Origin: Anaerofustis stercorihominis
GTDB taxonomy: Bacteria > Bacillota > Clostridia > Eubacteriales > Anaerofustaceae
NCBI GenBank assembly: GCA_015058295.1
Contig: SVCP01000003.1
Coordinates: 20,531 to 84,530 of the forward strand
DNA: 64,000 nt
Reading direction: 5' to 3'
The notes beneath the pieces are model-generated. The model saw only the letters and a list, made by a program, of their open reading frames with translations. It had not been told where the DNA came from and did no database searches. The translations under genes and the position numbers were made by a program. This document shows, piece by piece, positions 62,858 through 64,000 of the stretch (the stretch's first letter is position 1; each line of letters begins with the position of its first letter).

Positions 62858-62880
62858 ATTTTACATGATTTGTAATTCAG

Positions 62881-62908
62881 AGACTGCTTATACGGCAGTC
62901 TTTTTTTG
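62881..62908 (+). terminator. Intrinsic terminator after degV
   Basis: AGACTGC / GCAGTCT arms (62881-62887, 62895-62901), then a long T-run. Confidence 0.88.
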
Positions 62909-63092
62909 TACCCCCACCCTGCGGTGCGCCTGCATCTGTACAGATGCCCTCCGATACCATATAATCCATAACACTCAGAAATCAATACCCGCACCGCTCC
63001 CGCCCTTTTTCGTGTAAGGCATAACCTTACACCCTGCCTCAGCCGTCCCGCTCGTCGCTGCGCTCTTCGCAGCCGCCTTCGGCGTTAAAAAA
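62909..63092. repeat. GC-rich hairpin-dense region
   Basis: A GC-rich stretch with GCATCTGTACAGATGC (perfect palindrome near 62932-62947), GTGTAAGG/CCTTACAC (near 63012-63033), GCTGCG/CGCAGC and GCCG/CGGC hairpins. CCCCCACCCTGCGGTGCGCC at its start resembles the reverse complement of the cloverleaf flank, so it may be a decayed, inverted relative of copies 1 and 2. Open frames here are by-products of the GC content. No gene is supported between 62858 and 63173. Confidence 0.4.
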
Positions 63093-63114
63093 TCAATTTT
63101 TTTGCAAAAATGTA

Positions 63115-63142
63115 TTGAATATTGTGAATATTGTGGTACAAT
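63115..63142 (+). promoter_or_regulatory. Promoter of the serine leader transcript
   Basis: TTGAAT (63115-63120), a 16-base spacer and TACAAT (63137-63142) preceded by TGG (extended -10). It lies about 30 bases before the leader peptide start. Confidence 0.65.
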
Positions 63143-63173
63143 ATCACCTAAGAAATTACAGGAGGTAAGGAAA

Positions 63174-63275
63174 ATGAAATTATCCGCATTCGTTTCGGTA
63201 TCAGGCTCATCATCATGCTCGTCATGCATGTCATCTTTTCGTACAGCCAAAGCCGTAGACGTATTGCAAGGATAG
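63174..63275 (+). CDS. Serine-rich leader peptide of a serine biosynthesis operon
   Basis: A 33-codon peptide starting at ATG 63174 after a strong CAGGAGGTAAGG site and ending with TAG 63273-63275. Ten of the 18 residues from 4 to 21 are Ser (TCC, TCG, TCA and TCT codons), including S12-S14 and S16-S17, with two Cys between. This is the design of amino-acid-responsive leader peptides such as those of his, thr or trp operons. It lies upstream of a terminator hairpin and of serA, so it is best read as the sensor for charged tRNA-Ser. I know of no described example of this class, but cannot check databases. Confidence 0.85.
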   Translation: MKLSAFVSVSGSSSCSSCMSSFRTAKAVDVLQG

Positions 63276-63336
63276 GTTTATATTTCTTTACACATAAGTT
63301 ATATACAGATGCAATATCAAAGGCTCGGGCTGTACG
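63240..63336 (+). promoter_or_regulatory. Antiterminator helix of the serine attenuator
   Basis: CGTACAGCCAAAGCC (63240-63254, inside the leader frame just after the Ser codons) can pair with GGCTCGGGCTGTACG (63322-63336): nine pairs, a two-base mismatch and four pairs. The second half covers the 5' arm of the terminator, so the two structures exclude each other. Confidence 0.75.
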
Positions 63337-63355
63337 CTCAGAGCCTTTTGTTTTT
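63319..63355 (+). terminator. Attenuator terminator upstream of serA
   Basis: AAAGGCTC (63319-63326) pairs with GAGCCTTT (63341-63348), followed by TGTTTTT. It lies between the leader peptide and the next gene. Confidence 0.85.
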
Positions 63356-63370
63356 ACCACGGAGGAATAT

Positions 63371-63514
63371 ATGAACTTATATAAAGAAAAAATGAATATC
63401 TTTACCGCATCACGCATATTTTACGAAAGATGCATGGATGCGGTACATATAAACACACTTGTACTTAAATGGATAAGAACTCAGGGCGGAATAAAAGATG
63501 CCTCGGGATGCTGA
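63371..63514 (+). pseudogene. Short frame, possible serC remnant
   Basis: A 47-codon frame starting at ATG 63371 after GGAGG (63361-63365) and ending at TGA 63512-63514. 'HINTLVLKWIRTQGGIKDA' resembles the 'IYxxGLVLKWLKEQGGLEA' part of phosphoserine aminotransferase, whose gene normally precedes serA in Clostridia. The rest of SerC is missing and the N-terminus does not match. It may therefore be a deletion remnant or an unrelated small gene; confidence is low. Confidence 0.35.
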
Positions 63515-63594
63515 AGAATTTATCCATGACTTGAAAATGACAGAAACAAAATAAATAACGATATAAAAATAAAACACACACAAGGAGACATAAA

Positions 63595-64000
63595 ATGTAT
63601 AATATCAAAACTTTCAATAAAATTGACCCGGTTGGCCTTCAGAAATTAAACGATAACTTTCAGGTAGTTGACACAGACGATTACGACGGAATCATTCTCC
63701 GCAGCTATAAAATGAGCGATGCGGAACTTACAGACAGACTTGTTGCTGTTGCGAGAGCAGGCGCAGGATACAACAATATTCCCGTTGAAATGTATGCGGA
63801 TAACGGTGTTGTTGTATTCAACACTCCCGGTGCCAACGCAAATGCTGTAAAAGAACTTACTATCCTTGCGGCAGTGCTCGCATCCAGAAGGGTTGCTCCG
63901 GCTATGCAGTGGGTGCAGACACTCGAAGGTACAGACATCGACGTTGCGAAGGAAGTTGAAGCACAGAAAGCACAGTACACAGGTCCGGAAATTATGGGCA
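63595..64000 (+). CDS. serA: D-3-phosphoglycerate dehydrogenase, N-terminal part (partial)
   Basis: The first 135 residues of a 2-hydroxyacid dehydrogenase that runs off the window. 'MYNIKTFNKIDPVGLQKL' is the start seen in clostridial SerA; 'GIILRSYKMSDAEL', 'VARAGAGYNNIPVE' and 'FNTPGANANAVKEL' are family motifs of the substrate-binding domain, with the substrate-binding Arg in 'AVARAGAGYNNIP'. It oxidises 3-phosphoglycerate in the first step of serine synthesis. The ATG at 63595 has AAGGAG eight bases upstream. It is under the leader-peptide attenuator. Confidence 0.93.
   Translation, partial: MYNIKTFNKIDPVGLQKLNDNFQVVDTDDYDGIILRSYKMSDAELTDRLVAVARAGAGYNNIPVEMYADNGVVVFNTPGANANAVKELTILAAVLASRRVAPAMQWVQTLEGTDIDVAKEVEAQKAQYTGPEIMG

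Noticed and set aside
62975..63250. A 91-codon minus-strand Ala-rich frame
   Set aside because: It runs antisense through the serine leader peptide and its promoter and through a GC-rich hairpin region; no RBS.

Overview
The window looks like a chromosomal segment of a low-to-moderate-GC anaerobic member of the Clostridia (Firmicutes). The evidence is the hrcA-grpE-dnaK-dnaJ order behind a perfect CIRCE operator, a T-box in front of pheST, a lysine riboswitch in front of the acetylase-type dap genes, strong GGAGG ribosome binding sites and many intrinsic terminators. I cannot name the genus. No rRNA, tRNA, CRISPR array, prophage or transposase gene was seen.

Layout. 1-9.1 kb: start of a divergent partial gene, a SAM methyltransferase, two tandem pepD-type dipeptidases, a dispersed repeat, a DUF134-Mrp pair and an ABC exporter on the minus strand. 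9.1-10.5 kb: two tandem MarR regulators with two matching palindromic operators. 10.5-13.1 kb: tsaE-tsaB-rimI-tsaD (t6A tRNA modification). 13.3-18.3 kb: heat-shock operon. 18.4-24.6 kb: YacL-type PIN/TRAM protein, GNAT, a URO-D-like methyltransferase with a small G3E GTPase and a His-rich partner, a permease and small genes. 24.6-28.5 kb: repeats around an Asn-rich miniprotein and two metallopeptidases. 28.5-33.5 kb: lgt-tlyA-nadK-argR-recN-luxS. 33.5-38.1 kb: lysine genes (asd, dapA, dapB, dapH) on the minus strand. 38.2-42.2 kb: small conserved proteins and a two-component system. 42.4-47.9 kb: ABC importer with a DUF3798 lipoprotein. 48-54.6 kb: HD hydrolase, pheST, small membrane proteins, a DnaA-box cluster and mscS. 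54.7-59 kb: a 1421-residue secreted protein between two identical 31-bp repeats. 59-62.9 kb: dpaL, deoC, birA, degV. 62.9-64 kb: a serine-biosynthesis leader region and the start of serA.

Most notable: (1) a 33-codon leader peptide with 10 serine codons, followed by a terminator and a competing antiterminator helix upstream of serA, which looks like serine-responsive ribosome-mediated attenuation; (2) two GC-rich cloverleaf repeats with identical outer stems and three arms of unrelated sequence but preserved pairing; (3) a dispersed repeat with imperfect terminal inverted repeats and covarying hairpins; (4) an apparently split COG0523 GTPase next to a URO-D-like methyltransferase; (5) a TTATCCACA-type DnaA-box cluster away from any replication gene.
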